A stretch of DNA of 64,000 nucleotides. Source: Chryseobacterium sp. BGARF1 (lineage in GTDB: Bacteria > Bacteroidota > Bacteroidia > Flavobacteriales > Weeksellaceae). Position numbers and translations under genes: made by a program. Shown in pieces: positions 17,736 to 26,829 of the stretch; the first letter of the stretch is position 1, and each line of letters starts with the position of its first letter. The stretch lies in NCBI RefSeq assembly GCF_001677955.1, contig NZ_LELA01000079.1, positions 17,838-81,837 on the forward strand, in the 5' to 3' direction. The notes below the pieces were generated by a model that was not told where the DNA came from, searched no databases, and saw only the letters and a program-made list of their open reading frames with translations.

Positions 17736-20183
17736 ATGAATTACACAGTAAATCAAATTGCAAATATCACCAATGCAAATGTTATTGGAGACGGAAGTTT
17801 AATGATTAAAAACATTGCTTTTGATAGCCGAATTATTTATTCAACAAAAAATACGGCGTTTATTGCCATCAATACTTCAAAAAATTCTGGAGAAAAATTT
17901 ATAGAATCAGCTATCGACAGAGGAATTACGATTGTTATTTCTGAACATCATTTTCAGCAGTTTGAAAATATCACGTGGATCATTATCGAAAATTCGGTAG
18001 AATTTCTTCAAAAATTATCCAAATATCATTTTGAAAATTCTCATTTAAGATCAATAGGAATTACAGGAAGCAACGGAAAAACTATTTTAAAAGAATGGTT
18101 ATATCAATGTCTCTGGAACGAATTTCCAACGGTAAAAAGCCCCAAAAGTTTTAATTCTCAAATCGGTCTTCCTCTTTCTTTGCTACAGATAAATGAGGCT
18201 CACAAACTGGGAATTTTTGAAGTAGGAATTTCCAAACCCAATGAAATGGAAAAACTGGAAGGTATCTTCCAGCCACAAATTGGTTTATTAACGCATATCG
18301 GAACTGCACACCTGGCGAATTTTAGATCTGAGGAAGAGCTGGTTGATGAAAAAATAAAGCTTTTCAAAGATTCTGAAGTGATCATTTATAACGGAGATAA
18401 TATATTGGTCCATAAAAAGATAAACGATCTATATTCAAGTAAAAAATTAATTTCTTACGGATTTAAAAATACGAATGAAGTTTACTTTAAAAATAATATT
18501 TCTAAAGACGAAATTGTCATTGTAAAATATTTTGACGAAGAAATATCCTTCCCCGTTCATCAAAAAGATGAAGCGACTTTAACGAATGCTTTGGCACTTG
18601 TAACGGTTTTAAAAGAATTGGATATTAAAAATGAAAAGATCATCGAAAAGATCAACGCTTTAAAGGCAGTTGAAATGAGATTGGAAGCCATTGAAGGACA
18701 AAAAAACAATATCGTCATCAATGATTCTTTTAATCTTGATCTGGACTCTCTTAAGACTGCTCTTCAGTTTTTAAACGAATATAAAAAGTCTAAAAGATCA
18801 TTGGTCTTAACAGATATTGTCGGAGTTAATTCAAATTCGAAAGAGCTGTACGAAGAAGTTTCAGAGTTGGTAAACGAGCAGAACTTTGATTCTGTTTTCT
18901 TAATCGGTGACGAAATATCTAAATTCAATGCTTTATTTAAAGCTAAAACTCATACTTTCATTCATACTCAAGAATTAATTGACAGTAAATATCTTACAGA
19001 AATTGAAAATCAAATTATTTTGCTGAAAGGAGCAAGAAAGTTTGAAATTGAAAAACTAAAAGATTTGCTTGAACTAAGAAAGCATGATACGGTTTTAGAG
19101 ATTAATCTTAATGCACTTCTTCATAATATTAACTATCATAAATCTTTGCTTAAACCCGCCACAAAGATGATGGCAATGGTAAAAGCAAATTCTTATGGAT
19201 TAGGAAGCTATGAAATCTCAGAATTCCTTCAGCATCACCACATCGATTATTTAGGAGTTGCCTTCGTAGATGAAGGTGTCGAATTACGTAAAAAAGGAAT
19301 TACTGTTCCTATTATTGTAATGAACCCTGAGCAACACAGCTACGAAACGGTAATTGAATATAATTTGGAGCCTGAAATATACAGTTTACGAGTTTTGGAA
19401 TTATTTTATCAGGTAGTTCAGAAATCAGGATACGATAAAAAATATCCTATCCATATCAAATTAGAAACCGGAATGCATAGACTTGGTTTTAAAGATTTTG
19501 AATTGGATCAGTTAAGTGAAATTCTAAGTGATAAAAATTTAAAAGTTCAAAGTATTTTCAGTCATCTTTCGTCTGCAGATATACCAGCTGAGAAAGAATT
19601 TACTTTAAATCAGCTAAAAACATTTGAAAAGAATTCTTCTTATTTAATAGAAAAACTGGGCTACTCTCCTATCCGACATATTTTAAACTCCTCAGGAATT
19701 ACAAGCTATACCGATTATCAATATGACATGGTAAGAATTGGGATCGGGATGCTCGGAGAATCACCAAATAAAGAAGTGCAAAAACAATTGCATTCTGTAG
19801 TAAGCTTTAAAACCGTGATCTCACAAATTTCTTTAGTCGAAGATGGAGAATCTGTAGGTTACAGCAGAAGATTTAAAGCAGATCATCCGACTAAAATTGC
19901 CACTATTCCTGTAGGCTATGCAGACGGAATACCAAGATCTATTGGAAACCAAATTGGAAATGTAGGTATCAATAAAACCTTTGCGCCTATTGTCGGAAGT
20001 ATTTGCATGGATATGATGATGATTAATATCGACCATATTCCCAATGTAAAAGAAGGTGATACGGTAACTGTTTTTAATGCAAAACCTAGCCTTAAAGAAT
20101 TTGCAGAATATTGCAAAACCATAACTTATGAAGTATTAACCTCCATTTCACCACGTGTAAAACGGATTTATGTAAAAGATTAA
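17736..20183 (+). CDS. murF-alr: Bifunctional UDP-MurNAc-tripeptide:D-Ala-D-Ala ligase / alanine racemase
   Basis: Two cell-wall enzymes are fused in 815 aa. The N-terminal part (about 1-445) is a MurF ligase with P-loop GITGSNGKT at 108-116, SFNSQIGLPLSLL and a GIFEVGISKPNEM metal/Glu segment. The C-terminal part (about 455-815) is an alanine racemase with PLP lysine Lys483 in MVKANSYGLG, MNPEQ, HIKLETGMHRLGF, MVRIGIGMLG, PVGYADGIPR and VGSICMDMMMI. The fusion is characteristic of Bacteroidota. It couples D-Ala formation to addition of D-Ala-D-Ala. It is followed after 2 nt by the patatin gene. Confidence 0.95.
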   Translation: MNYTVNQIANITNANVIGDGSLMIKNIAFDSRIIYSTKNTAFIAINTSKNSGEKFIESAIDRGITIVISEHHFQQFENITWIIIENSVEFLQKLSKYHFENSHLRSIGITGSNGKTILKEWLYQCLWNEFPTVKSPKSFNSQIGLPLSLLQINEAHKLGIFEVGISKPNEMEKLEGIFQPQIGLLTHIGTAHLANFRSEEELVDEKIKLFKDSEVIIYNGDNILVHKKINDLYSSKKLISYGFKNTNEVYFKNNISKDEIVIVKYFDEEISFPVHQKDEATLTNALALVTVLKELDIKNEKIIEKINALKAVEMRLEAIEGQKNNIVINDSFNLDLDSLKTALQFLNEYKKSKRSLVLTDIVGVNSNSKELYEEVSELVNEQNFDSVFLIGDEISKFNALFKAKTHTFIHTQELIDSKYLTEIENQIILLKGARKFEIEKLKDLLELRKHDTVLEINLNALLHNINYHKSLLKPATKMMAMVKANSYGLGSYEISEFLQHHHIDYLGVAFVDEGVELRKKGITVPIIVMNPEQHSYETVIEYNLEPEIYSLRVLELFYQVVQKSGYDKKYPIHIKLETGMHRLGFKDFELDQLSEILSDKNLKVQSIFSHLSSADIPAEKEFTLNQLKTFEKNSSYLIEKLGYSPIRHILNSSGITSYTDYQYDMVRIGIGMLGESPNKEVQKQLHSVVSFKTVISQISLVEDGESVGYSRRFKADHPTKIATIPVGYADGIPRSIGNQIGNVGINKTFAPIVGSICMDMMMINIDHIPNVKEGDTVTVFNAKPSLKEFAEYCKTITYEVLTSISPRVKRIYVKD

Positions 20184-20185
20184 CT

Positions 20186-22342
20186 ATGAAAAAGCTCCTT
20201 ACTTTTCTGTTCATATTTCAACTCCTTTTGATACAGTCTCAGGTAAAGAAAGATTTGGTAATTCCTAAAAATCCTAAAATAGGACTCTCACTTGCGGGAG
20301 GTGGAGCAAAAGGTTTTTCTCATGTAGGTGTTCTTAAAGTGTTAGATTCTTTAGGCGTAAAAGTAGATTATATTTCCGGCACAAGTATGGGAGCCATCGT
20401 GGGAGGTTTGTATGCTTCCGGATATTCTGGTAAAGAGATTGAAAAAATTGTGATGGATACCGATTTTTATTCCTTAATCAGAGATCCAAAATCGAGAAAA
20501 GAAAGTTCATTTTTCAATAAATCTGTCGATAAATATCTTTTTTCTATTCCATTAAAAAACGGAAAAATCACCCTTCCCTCTTCAATCAGCTCTGGACAAA
20601 AAAATGTCTATCTCCTGAAAGAATTATTCAAAAACGTTTCCAGCGTTAATGATTTCTCAAAACTTCCTATTCCTTTTATGTGTGTTGCCACCAATCTTGA
20701 AAGCGGAAATATGCAGATATTTGAAAGCGGCGACTTGGTACAGTCTATCATGGCAAGCTCGGCATTTCCTTCATTAATGGATCCCGTAAAGATTGGAGAC
20801 AGCATTTATATTGACGGAGCAATGACAGTCAATTATCCTTCAAAACCTCTAAAAGATAAGGGCATTGATATTGTAATTGGTGTAGATCTAAATCAGGATT
20901 TATCTAAAAGAGAAGATTTGAATAATATTATTTCAATTCTAAACCAAGTCATAGATTTTGGCATTCAAAAAGACACCAGAAGACAGTATAAACATACCGA
21001 TATCAATATTAAACCTAATCTTACCGGAATGACTGCTACAAGCTACGACGATAAGAAAAAAATTCTTGATAGCGGATACGTGGAAGGTTTAAAATACGCT
21101 GCAATATTAGACCAGTTACCAAAAAGAGAGTTCGGCCGTCTCAGACAGGCTGTAAATCCTATTTATTCTAATGTTTATAAGATTGACAGCATTTCTATAG
21201 ATGGTGGTAAAATTTACGGGAAAAACTATGTTCTCGGAAAAATGGGACTTCGTCTCCCATCAATGCAGACGTATGGAAGCATCAATAAAGGTCTAGACAA
21301 ATTGGTAGCGACCAATAATTACAGTTTTATTAATTACGATATCGTTACAGAAAACAACTTCAACTATCTGAAATTATATGTAACCGAAGATGAAGCAAGA
21401 CACTTTCTGAAAGTAGGACTTCATTATGATGAAATTTTCAAAACCGGACTTTTATTAAATTATTCAGCTAAGAGGCTTTTATTTAAAAATTCGAATCTAT
21501 CATTCGATGTGGTTGTGGGGGATAAACCTAGATATTATTTAAATTATTTTATAGACAACGGATATATTCCCGGTTTTGGTATCTATTCTTCAGGAATGAG
21601 TTTTGATATAAAAAATAACTTAAATATCAATACCGACAAATGGAACTGGCTTCGCAATGAAGCGTATATACAATCTGTTTGGAAAGATAAATTCGCAATA
21701 GGAACAGGAATGAGCCATGACTATTTTGAAGCCGAAATAAACGGTTTAAACAAGCGATACAACCGCTTTTTAAACCCTTACGTCTTTGTGAAAAGTGACA
21801 CTCAAAATGACCGCGACTTCCCTACCAAAGGCTTTTACCTTTATGCTGAAGGAAAGGTTATAGACTTAATGAAATCTGAAGTTGAAAAAAGACTTATTCA
21901 AGTAAAAGCCGATGTAAAAATCAATCTTCCCATTACAAAACAACTAAGCTACCACCTTAATCTTTATGGAGGTATTACCATCGGAGACAATCTCCCAGAA
22001 TATTATCAATACAGATTAGGAGGAATATTTGAACAAAATATTATGAATTTCAAAAACTTTTCAGGTTTTTATTTCGCACAGCTTAATACCAATAATGTAG
22101 TTTTTGTTTCAAATGATCTTCAGTTTAAATTTTATAAAAATCTATTTTTGAGCGGAAATTTTTCTTTCGCCAATCTCTCTGATGACATCAGTTTTGAAGA
22201 CGCTGTAAAAGTAAATTACAGCTCCGTGGGAGCTACATTAGGTTACAAATCACCATTTGGACAAATAAAACTGAACTTCAGTCACTCACTAAAAAATAAC
22301 CAAAAAGGCATATTCAGTGTTATATTAGGGCACTGGTTTTAA
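20186..22342 (+). CDS. Patatin-like phospholipase with POTRA and outer-membrane beta-barrel (PlpD/type Vd-like)
   Basis: The 718-aa protein has a signal peptide (to about 19). A patatin domain (about 30-300) follows with oxyanion GGGAKG, nucleophile GTSMG and the dyad motif DGAMTVNYP. After that come a POTRA-like segment (YKIDSISIDGGKIYGKNYVL, about 330-400) and a C-terminal 16-strand Omp85-type barrel ending in aromatic HWF. This matches RssA/PlpD-type surface lipases that span the outer membrane. The lipid substrate is not readable. It is closely spaced between murF-alr and ybeY. Confidence 0.9.
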   Translation: MKKLLTFLFIFQLLLIQSQVKKDLVIPKNPKIGLSLAGGGAKGFSHVGVLKVLDSLGVKVDYISGTSMGAIVGGLYASGYSGKEIEKIVMDTDFYSLIRDPKSRKESSFFNKSVDKYLFSIPLKNGKITLPSSISSGQKNVYLLKELFKNVSSVNDFSKLPIPFMCVATNLESGNMQIFESGDLVQSIMASSAFPSLMDPVKIGDSIYIDGAMTVNYPSKPLKDKGIDIVIGVDLNQDLSKREDLNNIISILNQVIDFGIQKDTRRQYKHTDINIKPNLTGMTATSYDDKKKILDSGYVEGLKYAAILDQLPKREFGRLRQAVNPIYSNVYKIDSISIDGGKIYGKNYVLGKMGLRLPSMQTYGSINKGLDKLVATNNYSFINYDIVTENNFNYLKLYVTEDEARHFLKVGLHYDEIFKTGLLLNYSAKRLLFKNSNLSFDVVVGDKPRYYLNYFIDNGYIPGFGIYSSGMSFDIKNNLNINTDKWNWLRNEAYIQSVWKDKFAIGTGMSHDYFEAEINGLNKRYNRFLNPYVFVKSDTQNDRDFPTKGFYLYAEGKVIDLMKSEVEKRLIQVKADVKINLPITKQLSYHLNLYGGITIGDNLPEYYQYRLGGIFEQNIMNFKNFSGFYFAQLNTNNVVFVSNDLQFKFYKNLFLSGNFSFANLSDDISFEDAVKVNYSSVGATLGYKSPFGQIKLNFSHSLKNNQKGIFSVILGHWF

Positions 22343-22346
22343 AAAA

Positions 22347-22754
22347 ATGATACAATTCTTTTACGAAAATTTACCAGAATCGGTAAATACAGAATACACA
22401 AAATGGTTGAAAGACATCATTCTTTCAGAAGACAAAAAATTAGGAGAAATCAATTATATCTTCTGTAACGATGAGTATTTATTGAAAGTAAACCAAGATT
22501 ATCTTCAGCACGATTACTACACAGACATCATCACTTTCGACTATGTGAAAGGCAAAACAATAAGCGGAGAGATTTTTGTATCTTTGCAGCGCATTTTAGA
22601 CAACGCTTCTACCCTATCCAAAAATTATGAAGAAGAACTTAGAAGAGTCTTAGCTCACGGAATTCTTCATCTTTCAGGATACAAAGATAAAACCGAGGAA
22701 GAAGAACAGTTAATGCGAAGCAAAGAAGATTATTATTTAGCAAAATACAAATAA
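22347..22754 (+). CDS. ybeY: Endoribonuclease YbeY (rRNA maturation)
   Basis: YbeY is a metal-dependent RNase needed for 16S rRNA 3'-end maturation. The 135-aa protein ends with the zinc motif as HGILHLSGYKD. The first two histidines of HGxLHLxGxDH are present but the last DH reads KD. I recall this as usual in Bacteroidota members, so it is probably a lineage feature rather than damage. It begins 4 nt after the patatin gene. Confidence 0.9.
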   Translation: MIQFFYENLPESVNTEYTKWLKDIILSEDKKLGEINYIFCNDEYLLKVNQDYLQHDYYTDIITFDYVKGKTISGEIFVSLQRILDNASTLSKNYEEELRRVLAHGILHLSGYKDKTEEEEQLMRSKEDYYLAKYK

Positions 22755-22762
22755 GCTTTTTT

Positions 22763-22845
22763 AGGAGCTTTTTCCCGCTCTCCGCACTCGCTATTTTCTT
22801 TAAAAAAAAGAAAATGAGCTCAAACAAATGCTACGATCGGGGCTA
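22763..22845. repeat. Dispersed flavobacterial intergenic element (AGGAGC...CGGGGCTA)
   Basis: The element starts AGGAGCTTTTTCCCGCTCTCCG and ends CTACGATCGGGGCTA. A central hairpin, ATTTTCTTT (22793-22801) / AAAGAAAAT (22807-22815), lies between them. I recall elements of this layout from Chryseobacterium and Flavobacterium intergenic regions. It is the only copy in this window. Confidence 0.55.
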
Positions 22846-22889
22846 AATAAAACACTTTACAAGCAGTTTTCACTTGTAAATTCGAAAAA

Positions 22890-22905
22890 TGTTTCACGTG
22901 AAACA
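22890..22905. promoter_or_regulatory. parS: parS site 1 (ParB binding)
   Basis: TGTTTCACGTGAAACA is a perfect 16-bp match to the widely conserved ParB-binding parS sequence. Here it lies inside a 24-bp palindrome (22886-22909), 45 nt before mnmG. An exact match of this length is very unlikely by chance, and a second copy lies after mnmG. Confidence 0.92.
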
Positions 22906-22950
22906 TTTTATAAAAAGATTAAAATTTAAGGCTTAAAACAAGCAATAAAA

Positions 22951-24813
22951 ATGATTTCAGAAATATACGATGTAATTGTAGTAGGTGCAGGTCACGCAGG
23001 TTGCGAAGCTGCTGCTGCTGCTGCCAATTTAGGGTCAAAAACTTTATTGGTTACAATGAATATGCAAACCATTGGGCAAATGAGTTGCAACCCAGCCATG
23101 GGTGGAATTGCCAAAGGACAAATCGTAAGAGAAATCGATGCGATGGGAGGTTATTCAGGAATTATTGCAGACAAATCTGCAATCCAGTTTAAGATGCTCA
23201 ACCTTTCAAAAGGTCCTGCAATGTGGTCTCCAAGAACACAAAATGACAGAATGCTTTTCGCAGAAGAATGGCGTTTTGCCTTAGAGAATACCCCGAATCT
23301 TGATTTCTTTCAAGACATGGTAAAAAGCTTAATTATAGAAAATAATAAAGCTGTAGGTGTTATAACTTCTTTAGGTATAAAAATAAGATCCAAATCAGTT
23401 GTATTAACAAACGGTACTTTCTTGAATGGCTTAATTCATGTTGGAGATAAACAATTAGGAGGCGGAAGAATGGGTGAGCCAAGAGCTTTTGGAATCACCG
23501 AACAATTGGTTTCTTTAGGTTTTGAAGCTGGAAGAATGAAGACCGGTACTCCACCCAGAGTAGATGGAAGAAGCCTCGATTATTCTAAAATGGAAGAACA
23601 AAGAGGTGATCAAAATCCTCAAAAGTTCAGTTACTTAGATAGTCCTAAATTAACCAAACAATTAAGTTGTCATATTGTTTATACCAATGAAGCAGTACAT
23701 GATATTTTACGTGAAGGTTTTGATAGAAGTCCAATGTTTAATGGTACAATTCAAAGTTTAGGCCCAAGATATTGCCCAAGTATTGAAGATAAAATCAATC
23801 GTTTTGCAGAAAGAAACAGACATCAACTATTTGTAGAACCTGAAGGTTGGAAGACTGTAGAAATCTATGTTAATGGTTTTAGTTCTTCTCTTCCAGAAGA
23901 TGTACAAATTAAAGCAATGAAGCACATCCCAGGATTTGAAAATGTAAAAGTATTCAGACCAGGCTATGCTATTGAGTATGATTACTTCCCCCCTACTCAG
24001 TTAAAGCATACTTTAGAAACAAAATTAGTAGATAATTTATATTTTGCTGGGCAAATCAACGGTACAACTGGTTATGAAGAAGCTGCCGGACAAGGATTAA
24101 TGGCAGGTATTAATGCACATAATAAAGTTCATGAAAAAGATGAATTTATTCTAAACAGAGATGAAGCTTATATAGGTGTTCTTATTGATGATCTTATTAC
24201 AAAAGGAACAGAGGAACCTTATAGAATGTTTACCTCAAGAGCTGAATACCGACTTCTTTTAAGACAAGATAATGCAGATATCCGACTTACTGAAAAAGCA
24301 TATCATTTAGGTTTAGCAAAAGAAGAAAGGCTAAAAAGAGTTGAAGAGAAAATCGCTAAAAGTCAGGAACTTGAAACGTTTTTACGAGAAACTTCTTTAA
24401 AGCCAGGAATTATCAATCCTGTTCTTGAAAGCATGGAAAGTAATCCTGTAGATCAAGCCTACAGAGCTGCACAATTTCTTACAAGACCTAATATTACCCT
24501 TGAAAAACTGGAAGAAATTGATTTTATAAAAGAAGTTTCTTCAAAATACAATGATGAAGTAAGAGAACAAGCGGAAGTAAACATCAAGTATAAAGGTTAT
24601 ATCGAAAAGGAAAAAGAAAATGTTGCAAAGCTTAATCGTTTAGAAAATGTAAAAATTCCTGAAGATTTTGATTATTTAAAAATATCTAGTCTTTCTGCAG
24701 AAGCTAAACAAAAGATGAACAAAGTAAGACCTAAAACAGTAGCTCAAGCAGGTAGAATAAGCGGTGTTTCACCAGCCGATATAAACGTTTTACTAATCTA
24801 TTTAGGGCGTTAA
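22951..24813 (+). CDS. mnmG: tRNA uridine-5-carboxymethylaminomethyl modification enzyme
   Basis: With MnmE, this FAD enzyme makes cmnm5U34 in tRNA. The 620-aa protein has the N-terminal dinucleotide fold VVGAGHAGCEAAAAAANLG. GidA signatures include SCNPAMGGIAKGQIVREIDAMGG and GRMKTGTPPRVDGR. The FAGQINGTTGYEEAAGQGLMAGINA segment binds FAD. A C-terminal helical domain contacts MnmE and tRNA (ending ADINVLLIYLGR). It is flanked by parS sites on both sides; mnmG is often origin-proximal in bacteria. Confidence 0.96.
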   Translation: MISEIYDVIVVGAGHAGCEAAAAAANLGSKTLLVTMNMQTIGQMSCNPAMGGIAKGQIVREIDAMGGYSGIIADKSAIQFKMLNLSKGPAMWSPRTQNDRMLFAEEWRFALENTPNLDFFQDMVKSLIIENNKAVGVITSLGIKIRSKSVVLTNGTFLNGLIHVGDKQLGGGRMGEPRAFGITEQLVSLGFEAGRMKTGTPPRVDGRSLDYSKMEEQRGDQNPQKFSYLDSPKLTKQLSCHIVYTNEAVHDILREGFDRSPMFNGTIQSLGPRYCPSIEDKINRFAERNRHQLFVEPEGWKTVEIYVNGFSSSLPEDVQIKAMKHIPGFENVKVFRPGYAIEYDYFPPTQLKHTLETKLVDNLYFAGQINGTTGYEEAAGQGLMAGINAHNKVHEKDEFILNRDEAYIGVLIDDLITKGTEEPYRMFTSRAEYRLLLRQDNADIRLTEKAYHLGLAKEERLKRVEEKIAKSQELETFLRETSLKPGIINPVLESMESNPVDQAYRAAQFLTRPNITLEKLEEIDFIKEVSSKYNDEVREQAEVNIKYKGYIEKEKENVAKLNRLENVKIPEDFDYLKISSLSAEAKQKMNKVRPKTVAQAGRISGVSPADINVLLIYLGR

Positions 24814-24821
24814 ACATAAAA

Positions 24822-24837
24822 TGTTTCACGTGAAACA
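24822..24837. promoter_or_regulatory. parS: parS site 2 (ParB binding)
   Basis: This is a second perfect TGTTTCACGTGAAACA, 8 nt after the mnmG stop and 1,932 bp from the first. Flanking bases extend the palindrome (AAATG...CATTT). Confidence 0.92.
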
Positions 24838-24927
24838 TTTGTAAAATAAAAACAAAAATTAAGGTGTTTATGAGCTTATTTTATTAACTCTGAATATCTT
24901 AATTTTTAATTTAAAAGAACATACTCA

Positions 24928-25749
24928 ATGAAAATAAAAGATTATTTTCTTTCTCAGGAAATATTTGAAATAAAAGAAACAGAAACAAAAGGAGTTTTTA
25001 AGACCTCTCCTATTCCATCGAATATTTCTAAATACTATGAAAGTGAAGATTACATTTCTCATCATCAGGATTCTGGAAGTTTGAAAGAAAAACTTTATAA
25101 ATTTTTACAGTCTTTTAATTTACAGTATAAAAAAACAATCCTTTTAGACCGAATTAAAAAAGGTTCAAGAGTATTAGATTATGGTTGTGGTGCAGGACAG
25201 TTTGTAAAATTCATAGAAAATGATTTTGAAACTTTTGGGTTTGAGCCCAATTCAGATGCTTTAAAAGCAGTTCATAATAAAATTACAAAAGCAACAATTT
25301 TAGATTCTATAAATTCCATTGAAGACCAAAGTTTAGATGCTATAACACTTTGGCATGTTTTCGAGCACGTGGAAAATCAAGATGAGATGCTAGAAATTTT
25401 TAATAAAAAATTAAAAGATAAAGGTTTACTCATTATTGCTGTTCCCAACCCAACTTCTTACGATGCAAAACATTATAAAGAATTTTGGGCAGCCTACGAC
25501 GTACCGAGACATATTTATCATTTTTCTAAAAATGGAATGGAAAATTTAATTTCTAAAAAACCAAATTGGAAATTGAGAAAAATAAAACCTTTGGTATTAG
25601 ATTCCTACTACATCTCAATGTTGAGCGAAAAATACAAAAAATCACCATTTTTTTGGCTAAAAGCAGTAATTCACGGAACTATTTCTAACATAAAGGCTCT
25701 TTTTTCAAACGAATTTTCAAGTTTGATATACATTATCGAAAAAAGATAG
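24928..25749 (+). CDS. Class I SAM-dependent methyltransferase
   Basis: The 273-aa protein has a Methyltransf_23-type Rossmann fold. Motif I is VLDYGCGAGQFVKFI (about residues 76-90), the acidic end of strand 2 is FGFEPNSDAL, and LDAITLWHVFEHVENQDEML and LLIIAVPNPTSYDA follow. The segment DVPRHIYHFSKNGMENLI is typical of this subfamily. The substrate is unknown. It follows the second parS and ends at a strong terminator. Confidence 0.88.
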   Translation: MKIKDYFLSQEIFEIKETETKGVFKTSPIPSNISKYYESEDYISHHQDSGSLKEKLYKFLQSFNLQYKKTILLDRIKKGSRVLDYGCGAGQFVKFIENDFETFGFEPNSDALKAVHNKITKATILDSINSIEDQSLDAITLWHVFEHVENQDEMLEIFNKKLKDKGLLIIAVPNPTSYDAKHYKEFWAAYDVPRHIYHFSKNGMENLISKKPNWKLRKIKPLVLDSYYISMLSEKYKKSPFFWLKAVIHGTISNIKALFSNEFSSLIYIIEKR

Positions 25750-25808
25750 AAAATCGATTTTTAACCTATTTATAAAGGTTGATTTTTGATAATTTTCACT
25801 AAAAAAAT

Positions 25809-25837
25809 AAAAACTCGAGATACAATCTCGAGTTTTT
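25809..25837 (+). terminator. Intrinsic terminator after methyltransferase
   Basis: A perfect 13-bp stem AAAAACTCGAGAT/ATCTCGAGTTTTT closes on a 3-nt loop (ACA) and ends in T-rich sequence. Confidence 0.92.
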
Positions 25838-26002
25838 TATTTTTATTCAACCACTCCCCTACTCTATTTATTCATCATTGATTTTTCTAAAAATTAGAAT
25901 TTTAAAAATTAAATATTCTATTTTTAAAAATATTAGCAATGCGTTAATAAATTAAATCATTAATCAAGATTAAAAATAAATTCCAGCTAGAACTAACTGG
26001 TT

Positions 26003-26765
26003 GAGAATCTCACAGAATTTTTTAATTTATGATAAGCACAGTACAGAAGAGTGAAAACAGCAGAGCATGAAAAAAAAATACTAAGAATTATATATTTTAT
26101 TTTTTGGGATTAATTTTAGAAATAATTATAAAACTAAAGATTCAAACTAAGGCTCTGAGAATCTCATAAAATTTTTAAAATAAACACAAGTACAGTACAG
26201 GAGATTTAAAATAGGACTAAATGAAACCAAAAAAATCAAGAATTGTAAATTTTACTTTACTGAATCAAGTTTGATAATTTAGAAATAATTACAAACTCAA
26301 ATTAAGCCGCTGAGAATCTCATATAATTTTTTAAGCCAACACAAGTACAGTACAGGAGATTCAAAATGGCATTAACTGAAAAAAGAAGATATCAAGAATT
26401 ATATATTTTTCTTCTTGGGATTACAATAATGGAGATTTGAAAATATAGAAATAATTGCGAGTTCAAATAAAGCCCTTGAGAATCTCATAGAATTTTTTAA
26501 ACTAAGATAAGTACAGTATAAGAGATTCAAAACAACACTAAATGAAAAAGAAAATACTAAGAATTAAATACATTATATTTTTTCTATTAGGTTATGAAGA
26601 TTTGAAAATCTAGAAATACTTACGAGTTCAATTAAAGCCTCTGAGAATCTTATATAATTTATTTGATTGGTGCTAATACAGTATAGCAGCAGGAGAAAGC
26701 AGTAAAATTTTCTAAAATACAGTTTGTAACTTGGGCAGGAATGCAAATAATATTTATCCTCGTAA
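26003..26765. repeat. Noncoding tandem array of five ~155-166-bp degenerate repeats
   Basis: Units start with GAGAATCTCA-like sequence at 26003, 26157, 26312, 26478 and 26643. Each then has an AATTTTTTAA tract, the conserved core AAGTACAGTACAGGAGATTCAAAA, an ATG-AAA-rich stretch, an AAGAATTATATATT-like tract, TAGAAATAATT and a TTCAAATTAAGCC-type end. GAATCTC at the head can pair with GAGATTC about 35 nt later in units 3 and 4 (with a wobble in unit 2). Unit 5 is the most decayed. The region from 25838 to 26829 contains no credible gene; reading frames there are shadows of the repeats. The closeness to parS suggests a replication or segregation role, which is inference. Confidence 0.85.
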
Positions 26766-26829
26766 GAAATTATATTAAAATTGAAAGTCGGTTGTAATAT
26801 ATAGCCGACTTTCAATTATTTTTATAAAT

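Noticed and set aside
22660..22700. YbeY as a decayed gene because the last DH of its zinc motif is missing
   Set aside because: The rest of the motif and the full length are intact, and I recall KD at this place in related Bacteroidota, so it is more likely a lineage variant.
26573..26815. 80-aa minus-strand frame in the tandem-repeat region
   Set aside because: It lies inside and just after the degenerate repeats, has no family resemblance, no promoter, and its sequence follows the repeat pattern; treated as chance.
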